DNA of 64,000 bases, from positions 186,001 through 250,000 of the forward strand of contig CAVSWH010000015.1 in assembly GCA_963731625.1 (NCBI GenBank), in the 5' to 3' direction. Source of the stretch: PALSA-555 sp963731625 (GTDB lineage Bacteria; Actinomycetota; Acidimicrobiia; IMCC26256; PALSA-555). Below, piece by piece: positions 42,920 through 51,028 of this stretch. A program made the translations under genes and the position numbers. Below the pieces are notes generated by a model. The model made no database searches. It was given only the letters and a program-made list of their open reading frames with translations, and had not been told where the DNA came from. Each line of letters opens with the position of its first letter. Position 1 is the stretch's first letter.

Positions 42920-43777
42920 ATGGCCACGGCCGAGATCGACGGGACCCAGCTCAGCTACGAGCTGATCGGGCACGGCGCCGAGCCGTGGGTCATCACGCCG
43001 GGGGGCCGCTTCAGCAAGGACACGCCGGGGGTGCGCGAGCTCGCGGCGCGGCTCGCCGAGCACGACACGCAGGTCCTCATCTGGGACCGCCCGAACACCG
43101 GTGCCTCCGACGTGTGCTTCGAGGGCTCGTCCGAGTCGGCGATGCAGGCCGACCGTCTCGCCGGGCTCCTGCGCCACCTCGACCTCGCGCCGGCCGTCAT
43201 CTTCGGCGGCTCGGGGGGCGCCCGGGTCTCCCTGCTCACCGCGGCCCAGCATCCCGAGGTCGCCGCCGGCCTCGGGATGGTCTGGATCTCGGGTGGCGTC
43301 TACGGGCTCATGCTCCTCGCCACCGTCTACTGCGGCGAGTCCATCCGCGTCGCGTGGCGGGGCGGGATGGAGGCGGTCGTCGAGCTCCCCGAGTGGGCCG
43401 AGGTGCTCGAGCGCAACCCGCGCAACCGTGACCGGTTCCTCGCGCTCGACCCGGCGCAGTTCATCGCGACGCTCGAGCGCTGGATGCTCGCGTACTGCCC
43501 CGACCCCGCCGCCACCGTCCCTGGCCTCAGCGACGAGGCGTGCGCGGGTGTGACCGTCCCGACGTTGATCTTCCGCAGCGGCCGCCGCGACCCGCACCAC
43601 ACCCGTGCCACCTCGGAGCGGCTCCACGAGCTCATCCCCGGCTCACGCCTCGTCGAGCCGCCGTGGGGTGACGACGAGTGGAACGAGCGCAGCGACGCGG
43701 CGCGGGAGGGGCGGGGCGCGCTGTTCGAGCGCTGGCCGCTCCTCGCACCCCAGCTGCTCGAGCTCAGCGCCCACTGA
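42920..43777 (+). CDS. Alpha/beta hydrolase
   Basis: A 285-residue hydrolase. The ATG start follows GGGAGGTGGG. The fold is clear: VITPGGRFSKD as oxyanion loop, VLIWDRPNTGASD (the usual DxRGxGxS segment), VIFGGSGGARVSLLTAAQHPE with the nucleophile elbow GGSGGA (Ser in GxSxG), and PTLIFRSGRRDPHHT with the catalytic Asp. Such proteins in aromatic or lipid catabolic clusters hydrolyse C-C or ester bonds; the substrate is unknown. Divergent from mmsA. Confidence 0.85.
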   Translation: MATAEIDGTQLSYELIGHGAEPWVITPGGRFSKDTPGVRELAARLAEHDTQVLIWDRPNTGASDVCFEGSSESAMQADRLAGLLRHLDLAPAVIFGGSGGARVSLLTAAQHPEVAAGLGMVWISGGVYGLMLLATVYCGESIRVAWRGGMEAVVELPEWAEVLERNPRNRDRFLALDPAQFIATLERWMLAYCPDPAATVPGLSDEACAGVTVPTLIFRSGRRDPHHTRATSERLHELIPGSRLVEPPWGDDEWNERSDAAREGRGALFERWPLLAPQLLELSAH

Positions 43778-43863
43778 GCGACGGCGGCGTTCGCCGCGGC
43801 GCCCCGTGCGCCGGCCCGGCTGGCTTCGCCTGACGGCGCTGGCCCACGCCTCTCGACAGGCAT

Positions 43864-43890
43864 TAAAACAAGTACTATCTTGTTGTTTTA
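43864..43890. promoter_or_regulatory. Inverted repeat in the promoter of the SDR/QueA-like/SufR-like operon
   Basis: AACAAG-tactat-CTTGTT (43867-43884) within an AT-rich 27-bp stretch with outer TAAAA/TTTTA. It lies about 30 bp before the SDR start. The composition contrast and symmetry fit an operator for a MarR-type or Fe-S regulator; candidates are the regulators at 45685 and 46354. Confidence 0.6.
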
Positions 43891-43914
43891 GAGAGCCGAG
43901 CAGGAGGCGCCGAC

Positions 43915-44623
43915 ATGGGTGAGCCGCAGGAGCCGCAGCGTCAGGTGGCGATCATCACGGGGGGTTCCCGGGGCCTGGGCCGAGCCCTCGCCACCGAGCT
44001 GGCCCGGCGGGGCTGGGCCCTGGTCCTCGACGCCCGCCGCGTCCACGAGCTCGACGCAGCCGCGGCCGACCTCCGCGCCCTCACCGACGTGGCGGCGATC
44101 CCCGGCGACGTCACCGACCCCGCCCACCGGGCCGCGCTCGTCCGGGCCGCCACCGAGCTCGGCGCGCTCACGCTCGTGGTGAACAACGCGAGCACCCTCG
44201 GCCACTCGCCGCTGCCCCGGATCGAGGTGCTCGACCCCGGCGTGTTGCGCGACGTCTTCGAGACGAACGTGATCGCGCCCGTCGCGCTCGTCCAGGCCGC
44301 GCTCCCGCACCTCGCCCGCCGGCGCGACGGTGCTCAACGTCACCTCCGACGCCGGCGTCGAGGCCTACGAGGGCTGGGGCGGGTATGGCGCGTCGAAGGC
44401 CGCGCTCGAGCACATCAGCCGGGTCCTCGCCGCCGAACGGCCCGACCTCACCGTGCTCGTCGTCGATCCCGGCGACATGCGCACCGAGATGCACCAGGAC
44501 GCGTTTCCGGGCGAGGACATCTCCGATCGGCCCGAGCCGGAGGCGAGCATCCCCGGCATCGTGGCCCTCCTGGACCGCGCCGAGCCGAGCGGCCGCTACG
44601 AGGCCCGGGCCGTCACCGTCTGA
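43915..44623 (+). pseudogene. Short-chain dehydrogenase (SDR), apparent frameshift
   Basis: The ATG follows AGGAGG. The first frame gives VAIITGGSRGLGRALATELA (TGxxxGLG), DARRVHELDA, VVNNASTLG and ends LPHLAR. The second frame continues from about 44322 with ATVLNVTSDAGVEAYEGWGGYGASKAALEH, including the YGASK active site, to ARAVTV. A two-base loss, or one-base gain, in CCCGCCGGCGCGACGG explains the break (expected ARAGATVLN). The full chain would be about 236 residues. The gene heads an operon and the two following genes are intact, so a consensus error is as likely as true inactivation. Confidence 0.7.
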
Positions 44624-44635
44624 AGGGAGGCCGTC

Positions 44636-45688
44636 ATGCTCGTCACGTCACCCATCCTCGACTTCGAGCTCGACGAGGCCCACGAGGCCCACGAGCCGCC
44701 GGAGGCGCGCGGCCTGCGCCGCGACGCCGTGCGGCTGCTCGTCTCGCCGGGCGAGGCCGACCCGGTCCACACCTGCTTCGCCAACGTCGGCGCGTTCCTC
44801 GCCCCCGGCGACCTCGTCGTGGCCAACACCTCGGCGACCTACCCGGCCGCGCTGGACGGCCGTCTGCCCGACGGCGAGCCGGTCGTCGTCCACCTGTCCG
44901 GCGCCCAGGCCGACGGGTCGTGGCTCGTCGAGGTCCGGGAGCCGGCCGCCGGCGCGACGGCGCCGCTCCACCTCGACGGAGCGGTCGACATCGACCTGTT
45001 CTCCGGCGGCCGGATCCGTCTCCTCGCGCCGTTCGCCGACTCGCGGCGACTGTGGTTCGCGCACCTCGACGTCCCCGGCTCGCCGCTCGCCTACGCGGCG
45101 CGCTTCGGCCGCCCGGTCCGCTACCGCCACGTCGGGCGCGACTGGCCGATCGGCTTCTACCAGTCCATCTTCTCCGGCGCGCCGGGCAGCGCCGAGATGC
45201 CGAGCGCGGCGCGGCCCTTCACCGGCCGTGTGCTCGCCGACCTGACCCGGCGCGGGATCGCCCTGGCGACGCTTCGCCTCGACACCGGCGTGTCGTCCCT
45301 GGAGGGTGGGGAGGCGCCCTACCCGGAGCACTACGAGGTGTCGCGCCGCACCGCCGCGACCGTCAACGCCACCCGCGCCGAGGGCGGCCGCGTTATCGCG
45401 CTCGGCACCACCGTCGTGCGCGCCCTGGCGACGGTGACCGACCCCGACGGGACCGTCCACGCGGGCCGCGGATGGACCGATCGGGTCGTCAGCGCCGACG
45501 CGCCCGTGCCGTCGGTGCAGGGGCTGCTGACCGGCTGGCACGAGCCGGAGGCGTCGCACCTCATGATGCTCGAGGCGATCGCCGGCCGGTCCGTCCTCGC
45601 ACGCGCCTACCGCGCCGCCCTCGACGCCGGGTATCTGTGGCACGAGTTCGGCGACAGCCACCTGCTCCTCGCGGGAGGCACACGATGA
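44636..45688 (+). CDS. QueA-like S-adenosylmethionine:tRNA ribosyltransferase-isomerase homologue
   Basis: A 350-residue protein of the QueA fold. Recognisable segments: FLAPGDLVVANTSATYPAAL (QueA has LLVLNDTRVIPARL), FYQSIFSGAPGSAEMPSAARPFT (QueA: YQTVYA...GSVAAPTAGLHFT), IALATLRLDTGVSSLEGGEAP (QueA: THVGAGTFxPVR), RVIALGTTVVRALAT (QueA: GTTSVRTLE) and the end GYLWHEFGDSHLLL (QueA: Y.FFSYGDAMLI). Many diagnostic QueA residues differ, so it is a paralogue with a possibly different SAM-dependent reaction. It lies 12 bp after the SDR; its stop overlaps the regulator start (ATGA). Confidence 0.8.
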   Translation: MLVTSPILDFELDEAHEAHEPPEARGLRRDAVRLLVSPGEADPVHTCFANVGAFLAPGDLVVANTSATYPAALDGRLPDGEPVVVHLSGAQADGSWLVEVREPAAGATAPLHLDGAVDIDLFSGGRIRLLAPFADSRRLWFAHLDVPGSPLAYAARFGRPVRYRHVGRDWPIGFYQSIFSGAPGSAEMPSAARPFTGRVLADLTRRGIALATLRLDTGVSSLEGGEAPYPEHYEVSRRTAATVNATRAEGGRVIALGTTVVRALATVTDPDGTVHAGRGWTDRVVSADAPVPSVQGLLTGWHEPEASHLMMLEAIAGRSVLARAYRAALDAGYLWHEFGDSHLLLAGGTR

Positions 45689-46344
45689 CGACGCGCCCGG
45701 CGGCCCAGGCACCGCCAACGATCACCGAGAGCCGGCGCAGCCTCCTCTACGCGCTGCGCCGCCGGGGGGAGGCGACCGCCGAGCAGCTCGCGGAGCAGCT
45801 CGGCGTGACGTTGAGCGGCGCGCGCCAGCTGCTCACCGCGCTCCAGGACGACGGCCTCGTCGAATCGGTCGAGGCGACGAAGACCGGCCGCGGCCGGCGC
45901 CCCCTCGTGTACTCGCTCACTCCGCGCGCCGACCCGCTGTTCCCGAAGGCCTACGGCGAGCTGACGAACGAGCTCCTCGACTACGTCGCCGACGCGGACC
46001 AGCACCTGATCGACGACGTCTTCGCCCGGCGACGCGACAACCGCGTCACTGCTGCCCGGGCCCGCCTCGAGGCCACGCACAGCCTCGGCGCGAAGGTCGC
46101 GGAGCTGACCCGCATCCTCGACGAGGACGGCTACCTCGCCACCCACGAGCGCGTGGGGACGGGCGTCTGGCGCATCGTCGAACACAACTGCGCGATCTGG
46201 GCGGTCGCGCAGCGCTACGGCCAGGCCTGCACGAGCGAGCTCGACTTCATCCGCACGGTGCTGCCCGAGGCCGACGTCGAGCGCGTCGCCCACATGGTCG
46301 CTGGGGCCCGCCACTGCGCCTACGAGGTCCGCGCCCGCGGCTGA
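45685..46344 (+). CDS. ArsR/DeoR-type winged-helix regulator with SufR-like cysteines
   Basis: A 219-residue regulator. The winged helix is SLLYALRRRGEATAEQLAEQLGVTLSGARQLLTALQDDGLVES, then GRGRRPLVYSLTPRADPLFP. The C-terminal part has CAIWAVAQRYGQAC (Cys-x12-Cys) and a third Cys 29 residues later in ARHCAYEV. Spacing matches the cluster ligands of SufR, the Fe-S sensor, so it may hold an Fe-S cluster; this is inference from spacing. RBS GGGAGG precedes the ATG. It ends the operon and probably autoregulates it through the inverted repeat at 43864. Confidence 0.8.
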   Translation: MTTRPAAQAPPTITESRRSLLYALRRRGEATAEQLAEQLGVTLSGARQLLTALQDDGLVESVEATKTGRGRRPLVYSLTPRADPLFPKAYGELTNELLDYVADADQHLIDDVFARRRDNRVTAARARLEATHSLGAKVAELTRILDEDGYLATHERVGTGVWRIVEHNCAIWAVAQRYGQACTSELDFIRTVLPEADVERVAHMVAGARHCAYEVRARG

Positions 46345-46353
46345 CCTCGCGCC

Positions 46354-46915
46354 TCAACCGGCCGGGGTCTCCTCGAGGGCGGGGTCGAGGCGCGCCCGGG
46401 CCCGCTCGATGATCTGGGTCCGCGCGTCGCCGCGCGAGCTCACGATCGGCAAGAGGTGCTCGAGGAGCGTGTCGCAGATCTCGCGCAGCTGCGCGAGCTG
46501 CTCGGGTGAGAGCTGGTCGAAGAGGTGCTCGCGCACGCTCTCCACGTGGGACGGGGCGGCGGCGTCGAGCGCGGCGAAGCCCGCCGGCGTGAGCACGGCG
46601 TTTGCGCCGCGCCGATCGGTGGGACAGCTGCGGCGCTCCACCCATCCGAGCTCCTCGAGGCGGGCGATGGCGTGCGAGAGCCGGCTGCGGGACGACTGGG
46701 TCGCGTCGGCGAGCTCGCTCATCCGCAGCGACCGGTCGGGCGACTCGGAGAGCATGACGAGGATCTCGTAGTAGCTGAAGGGCATCGCCGCGTCGCGCTG
46801 GAGGTCCCGCTCGAGCTCCTCCCACAGCAGGCGCGTCCGCGAAGACCCAGGCCAGCCAGGCCCGGCGCTCCTCGCTGTCGAGCCAGCGCGGACTCGTCTC
46901 CTTCCCCTTCGCCAT
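46354..46915 (-). pseudogene. MarR-family transcriptional regulator, apparent frameshift near the N-terminus
   Basis: From 46785 the frame gives a full MarR winged helix: MPFSYYEILVMLSESPDRSLRMSELADATQSSRSRLSHAIARLEELGWVERRSCPTDRRG (in pieces), and a C-terminal dimerisation helix. The usual start, RWLDSEERRAWLAWVFA, lies upstream in another frame beginning at ATG 46915; removing one C near 46837 joins it to TRLLWEELERDLQRDAA. The combined chain is about 187 residues, as for the family. Either a one-base consensus error or a truncated gene starting internally at 46785. An inverted repeat lies 20 bp upstream. Confidence 0.75.
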
Positions 46916-46934
46916 CACGGCAGCCTACCGCGGC

Positions 46935-46952
46935 TGGTTGACGGTTCAACCA
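46935..46952. promoter_or_regulatory. Inverted repeat TGGTTGA-N4-TCAACCA upstream of the MarR gene
   Basis: Perfect 7-bp arms around CGGT, 19 bp before the MarR start. MarR regulators typically bind such repeats in their own promoters. The gene on the other side points the other way (convergent side), so the site belongs to the MarR gene. Confidence 0.6.
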
Positions 46953-46991
46953 GATGGTGCGGCGAGCAGGAGCGTGGGAAGCCCGGCGCCA

Positions 46992-47561
46992 TCAGGGTTC
47001 GTCGCCGCGCACGACGAGGGCGCCGCGCAGGTGCCCGAGGACGCGGCGCTCGTGGTGCCACGGCCGCCCGTACCAGAGGAGCGTGTCGAGCGGGTACCAG
47101 AGCGCGACCCACGCCAGGACGAGCAGCACGCCGGCGAGGAAGGCGCGCCAGAAACCGGGGAGCCCGCTGTGGACCACGGCGGCGGTGACGAGCACGGTGA
47201 GCAGCAGCAGCGGCAGCCCGAGCCAGAGCGCGCGCAGGCCGTCGTGACGCAGCGCGGCGCGTCGGTCGTCGACGTCGTCCATCCGGGCGTCGCAGTAGGT
47301 CGCGACCGCGCCTCGGAGCTCGCCGTCCAGGGTCTCGGTCACGGGGCGGTCGGTGACCACGATGACTGGGCGCCGTCGCGTCGGGTCGCGCTGGGCCTGC
47401 AGCTTGGCGACGAGACGCTCGATCCCCGACACGAGATCCGCCGAGCCGTCGAAGCCCGGGAGGGCGGGCGCGGCGAAGAGGTCCTCGAGGCGGTCGAGGC
47501 GCAGGACGACCTCGTCGTCGGTGACCTGCAGCGACGCGGGGGGTGCCGACCGGCGGCTCAT
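46992..47561 (-). CDS. Membrane protein of unknown function next to the carboxyltransferase
   Basis: A 189-residue protein. The N-terminal half is soluble (VTDDEVVLRLDRLEDLFAAP, PVIVVTDRPVTETLDGELRG). The C-terminal half has two hydrophobic helices, LWLGLPLLLLTVLVTAAVVHSG and FWRAFLAGVLLVLAWVALWYPL, ending RRVLGHLRGALVVRG. The start ATG overlaps the carboxyltransferase stop (ATGA), so the two are translationally coupled, a hint of a shared role such as membrane tethering; the family is not recognised. Confidence 0.6.
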   Translation of the reverse strand: MSRRSAPPASLQVTDDEVVLRLDRLEDLFAAPALPGFDGSADLVSGIERLVAKLQAQRDPTRRRPVIVVTDRPVTETLDGELRGAVATYCDARMDDVDDRRAALRHDGLRALWLGLPLLLLTVLVTAAVVHSGLPGFWRAFLAGVLLVLAWVALWYPLDTLLWYGRPWHHERRVLGHLRGALVVRGDEP

Positions 47562-49375
47562 CACCAGGTGTCCACGCACGGCCGCTTCTTGCCCGTGCGA
47601 GCGGGCGGCGCCCAGTCGCCGAACGCCGACGTGATCCAGCGGCGCGAGTCGGCGGGGTCGATGACGTCGTCGATCTCGAACCCGGTGGCCGCGTTGAGCG
47701 CCCGGCCGTTGCGGTAGGCGCGGGCGACCATCTCGTCGAAGGCCCGCCTCTGCTCGGCCGGGTCCTCGATGACCTCGAGCTCGCGACGGAACCCCAGCCG
47801 CACCGCCCCTTCGAGGCCCATCCCGCCGAGCTCCGCGGTCGGCCAGCCCACGCAGAACGCGGGCGACTTGAAGCTCCCGCCGGCCATCGCCTGCGCGCCG
47901 AGCCCGTACGCCTTGCGCAGCAGGATCGTCCCGAACGGCACCGTGAGGCTCGCGCCGACGACGAAGAGCCGCGCGGCGTGGCGGACGTGCGCGTGGGTCT
48001 CGATCTCCGGGCCGACCATGAAGCCGGGAGTGTCGCAGAGGAAGAGCAGCGGCAGGTCGAACGCGTCGCAGAGCTGCATGAAGCGCGCCGCCTTGTCGGC
48101 CCCGTCGACGTCGATGGCGCCCCCGAGGTGCGTCGGGTCGTTGGCGACGAGGCCGAGCGCGCGGCCCTCGACGCGGGCGAGCCCGGTCACCATGCCGGGT
48201 GCGAACCCGCGCCGCAGCTCCAGGAACGAGTCGGTGTCGACGAGCGCCCCGACGACGGTCCGGATGTCGTAGGCGCGCCGGCGGTTCTCGGGCACGAGGC
48301 CGCGCAGACGGGCCGGGTCGTGGGCGTGCGGCTCGACGTCGCCCTGGAAATAGGAGAGGTAGCGGCGCGCCGCGTGGACGGCGGCCGCGTCGTCCGGCAC
48401 GAGCAGGTCGATGACCCCGTTCGCGGCTTGCACCGCCGCCGGCCCGATCTCGTCGGGTGCGTAGACCCCGAGCCCGCCGCCCTCGATCATCGCCGGGCCG
48501 CCCATGCCGATGTTCGAATCCTCGGTCGCGATCACGACGTCGCAGCAGCCGAGCAGGGCCGCGTTGCCGGCGAAGCAGCGGCCGCCGACGACCCCGACGA
48601 GCGGCACGAGGCCGGACAGCTCGCCGAAGAGCGCGAACGCGAGGCAGTCGAGGCCCGAGAACCCCGGCGCGTCGGTGTCACCGGGTCGGCCCCCGCCGCC
48701 TTCGGCGAAGAGCACGAGGGGGAGGCGCCGCCGGGCCGCGAGCTCGAAGAGGCGGTCCTTCTTGCGGTGGTTCTGGTAGCCCTGCGTGCCGGCCAGCACC
48801 GTGTAGTCGTACGACAGGACGACGGTCGGATGGCCCGCCACCGTCCCGAGGCCACCGACGAGCCCGTCGGCCGGCGTGTGGCGCACGAGGTCCTCGAGCT
48901 CCCGCCGGCGTCGCTGCGCGGCGACGACGAGCGGCCCGTACTCGACGAAGGAGCCCGGGTCGCAGAGGTCGTCGACGTTCTCGCGGGCCGTCCGTCGGCC
49001 CGTGGCGTGCCGGCGCGCGACCGCCTCGTCGCGGCCGGCGTCGAGCCCGACGGCGTGGCGCGCCCGCACCTCGTCGAGCGCCGCCGACGTGTCGGTGGGC
49101 CGCGGCGCGTCGCGGTCGACCGGCGCCGCGTCGGCCGACTGGGTGACGCGGTCCTCGACGACCGCGAGCTCGTCGCCCGCCATCACGACCTGCCCGAGCT
49201 CGACGGTGACGACCTGCACGACGCCGGACGCCGCGGCGGTGACCGCGTGCTCGAGCTTCATCGACTCGATGACGACGAGCTCCTGCTCGGCGCGCACGAC
49301 GTCGCCGGCACCGACCGCGATCGCGACGACCGTGCCCTGCACGGGTGCCACGACCGGCCGTCGCGTGGCATCCAC
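47561..49375 (-). CDS. Biotinyl domain fused to acyl-CoA carboxyltransferase (no biotin carboxylase domain)
   Basis: A 604-residue protein. The N-terminus is a biotin/lipoyl attachment domain with VVAPVQGTVVAIAVGAGD and the biotinylation site ESMKLEH (Lys about residue 45). After a linker, the rest is a PF01039 carboxyltransferase with both halves: GLGTVAGHPTVVLSYDYTVLAGTQGYQNHRKKDR, GGGRPGDTD, GPAMIEGGGLGVY in the N half; VEGRALGLVANDPTHLGGAIDVDGADKAARF, LCDTPGFMVG and GLGAQAMAGGSF in the C half. It would transfer carboxyl from biotin to an acyl-CoA such as acetyl-, propionyl- or geranyl-type. A biotin carboxylase must come from elsewhere. GTG at 49351 is an alternative start. Confidence 0.85.
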   Translation of the reverse strand: MDATRRPVVAPVQGTVVAIAVGAGDVVRAEQELVVIESMKLEHAVTAAASGVVQVVTVELGQVVMAGDELAVVEDRVTQSADAAPVDRDAPRPTDTSAALDEVRARHAVGLDAGRDEAVARRHATGRRTARENVDDLCDPGSFVEYGPLVVAAQRRRRELEDLVRHTPADGLVGGLGTVAGHPTVVLSYDYTVLAGTQGYQNHRKKDRLFELAARRRLPLVLFAEGGGGRPGDTDAPGFSGLDCLAFALFGELSGLVPLVGVVGGRCFAGNAALLGCCDVVIATEDSNIGMGGPAMIEGGGLGVYAPDEIGPAAVQAANGVIDLLVPDDAAAVHAARRYLSYFQGDVEPHAHDPARLRGLVPENRRRAYDIRTVVGALVDTDSFLELRRGFAPGMVTGLARVEGRALGLVANDPTHLGGAIDVDGADKAARFMQLCDAFDLPLLFLCDTPGFMVGPEIETHAHVRHAARLFVVGASLTVPFGTILLRKAYGLGAQAMAGGSFKSPAFCVGWPTAELGGMGLEGAVRLGFRRELEVIEDPAEQRRAFDEMVARAYRNGRALNAATGFEIDDVIDPADSRRWITSAFGDWAPPARTGKKRPCVDTW

Positions 49376-49384
49376 ACACTGTGT
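49374..49384. promoter_or_regulatory. Short palindrome ACACA-C-TGTGT in the divergent promoter
   Basis: Perfect 5-bp arms around one base, at the carboxyltransferase start and about 60 bp before the formaldehyde dehydrogenase. It shares the ACACTGT core with the 25336 operator candidate. Short enough to be chance. Confidence 0.25.
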
Positions 49385-49444
49385 TCTAGTCCGCGGCCCT
49401 TCACGCCGGAGGCCGAGCCGGACGTCACGACTAGGGTCCGCGGG

Positions 49445-50533
49445 GTGCCCCGTCATGCTCGAGGCGTCGTCGCCCGTGCGCCGGGTGAGCCGGTCACCGT
49501 GCACGACATCGTCGTACCCGACCCGGGACCGGGTGAGGTGGTCGTCGCCGTCCAGGCGTGCGGCGTCTGCCACACCGACCTGCACTACCAACGGGGCAAC
49601 ATCGGCGACGACTTCCCCTACCTGCTCGGCCACGAGGCCGCGGGCGTCGTCGAGGAGGTCGGCCCCGACGTGACGGGCGTCGCCGTCGGCGACTTCGTCG
49701 TCCTCAACTGGCGCGCCGTGTGCGGCGAGTGCCGGGCGTGCCGGCGCGGCCGTCCCTGGTACTGCTTCGCGACCCACAACGCCCGCCAGGCGATGACGCT
49801 CGACGACGGCACGCCCCTGTCGCCGGCGCTCGGGATCGGCGCGTTCACCGACCACACGATCGTCGCGGCCGGCCAGGCGACGACGGTCGACGCGCGCGCC
49901 CGACCCGAGGCCGCGGGCCTGCTCGGCTGCGGCGTCATGGCCGGCTTCGGCGCCGCGGTGAACACGGGTGCCGTGCAACGGGACGACACCGTCGCCGTCT
50001 TCGGGTGCGGCGGCGTCGGGAACGCGGCGATCGCCGCGGCGCGCCTCGTCGGCGCGCGCACGATCATCGGCGTCGACCTCGACGAGCGCAAGCTCGCCTG
50101 GGCCCGGGAGTTCGGCGCCACCCACACGGTGAACGGCGGCGCCGAGGATGCCGTGGCGCGCGTCCAGGCGCTGACCGACGGCCACGGCGCGGACGTGTGC
50201 ATCGAGGCCGTCGGGCACCCCGACGTGCTCCGCCAGGCCTTCTACGCCCGCGACCTCGCCGGCGCCGTCGTGCAGGTCGGCGTGCCGAGCCCCGATATGG
50301 CTCTGCCCGACATCCCGATGATCGACTTCTTCGGCCGCGGCGGCACGCTTCGACCCTCGTGGTACGGCGACTGCCTGCCGAGCCGTGACTTCCCGCTGCT
50401 CATCGACCTCTACCTGCAGGGCCGCTTCGACCTCGACCGGTTCGTCTCCGAGACGATCGCGCTCGACGACGTCGACGCCGCGTTCCACCGGATGGAGCGC
50501 GGCGAGGTGCTCCGCTCGGTCGTCACGCTCTGA
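49445..50533 (+). CDS. mscR: S-(hydroxymethyl)mycothiol dehydrogenase (mycothiol-dependent formaldehyde dehydrogenase)
   Basis: A 362-residue zinc MDR. It is close to the actinobacterial mycothiol-dependent formaldehyde dehydrogenase along its length: CGVCHTDLHYQRGNIGDDFPYLLGHEAAGVVEEVG, VVLNWRAVCGECRACRRGRPWYC with the catalytic and structural zinc Cys residues, THNARQAMTL, LGCGVMAGFGAAVNTG, FGCGGVGNAAIAAARL (GxGGVG), and LRPSWYGDCLPSRDFPLLIDLYLQGR (all in pieces). The GTG start is directly followed by the first strand. It oxidises S-hydroxymethyl-mycothiol to the formyl form with NAD, detoxifying formaldehyde. It implies that the host makes mycothiol. Confidence 0.9.
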   Translation: MPRHARGVVARAPGEPVTVHDIVVPDPGPGEVVVAVQACGVCHTDLHYQRGNIGDDFPYLLGHEAAGVVEEVGPDVTGVAVGDFVVLNWRAVCGECRACRRGRPWYCFATHNARQAMTLDDGTPLSPALGIGAFTDHTIVAAGQATTVDARARPEAAGLLGCGVMAGFGAAVNTGAVQRDDTVAVFGCGGVGNAAIAAARLVGARTIIGVDLDERKLAWAREFGATHTVNGGAEDAVARVQALTDGHGADVCIEAVGHPDVLRQAFYARDLAGAVVQVGVPSPDMALPDIPMIDFFGRGGTLRPSWYGDCLPSRDFPLLIDLYLQGRFDLDRFVSETIALDDVDAAFHRMERGEVLRSVVTL

Positions 50534-50565
50534 CCGGCCGGGCCCGCCGGGGGTACGGTGCCGCC

Positions 50566-51027
50566 ATGGCCAACGACGTCGAGACGGTGGAGCGCGTCAT
50601 CCCTGCGCCACCCGACAAGATCTTCGAGCTGCTCGCCGACCCGCGCCGTCACCCCGACATCGACGGGTCCGGCTCGGTGCGCCGCGCGAAGGAAGGACCG
50701 GAGCGGCTCACGCTCGGGTCGAAGTTCGGGATGGCGATGAAGCTCGGTGTCCCGTACTCGATGGAGAGCGAGGTCATCGAGTTCGACGAGAACCGTCGCA
50801 TCGCCTGGCAGACCCGCCCGCCGACCCCGCTCGGCAAGCGGGTCGCGGGCGGGCGCATCTGGCGCTACGACCTCGAGCCGACCGACGGTGGCACCCGCGT
50901 CCGCGAGTCCTGGGACATCTCCCAGGAGAAGGTGAAGGCCATCGTGCGCCCGGCCCGCAAGCGCACCCGGCTGGCGATGGCCGACACGCTCGAGCGCATC
51001 GAGGCGCTGGTCACCGCGACCAGCTGA
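50566..51027 (+). CDS. SRPBCC-family (polyketide cyclase/START-like) protein
   Basis: A 153-residue single-domain protein. VERVIPAPPDKIFELLADPRRHPDIDGSG is the classic opening of the SRPBCC/polyketide_cyc2 family, followed by beta strands (MESEVIEFDENRRIAWQTRP, GGRIWRYDLEPTDGGTRVRES) and a long C-terminal helix. These helix-grip proteins bind hydrophobic ligands; the specific ligand is unknown. The start ATG is 32 bp after the formaldehyde dehydrogenase stop, so they may be co-transcribed. Confidence 0.9.
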   Translation: MANDVETVERVIPAPPDKIFELLADPRRHPDIDGSGSVRRAKEGPERLTLGSKFGMAMKLGVPYSMESEVIEFDENRRIAWQTRPPTPLGKRVAGGRIWRYDLEPTDGGTRVRESWDISQEKVKAIVRPARKRTRLAMADTLERIEALVTATS

Positions 51028-51028
51028 T

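Noticed and set aside
47543..49444. Long + strand frame upstream of the formaldehyde dehydrogenase
   Set aside because: It is the antisense of the carboxyltransferase; the real enzyme starts at the GTG at 49445.
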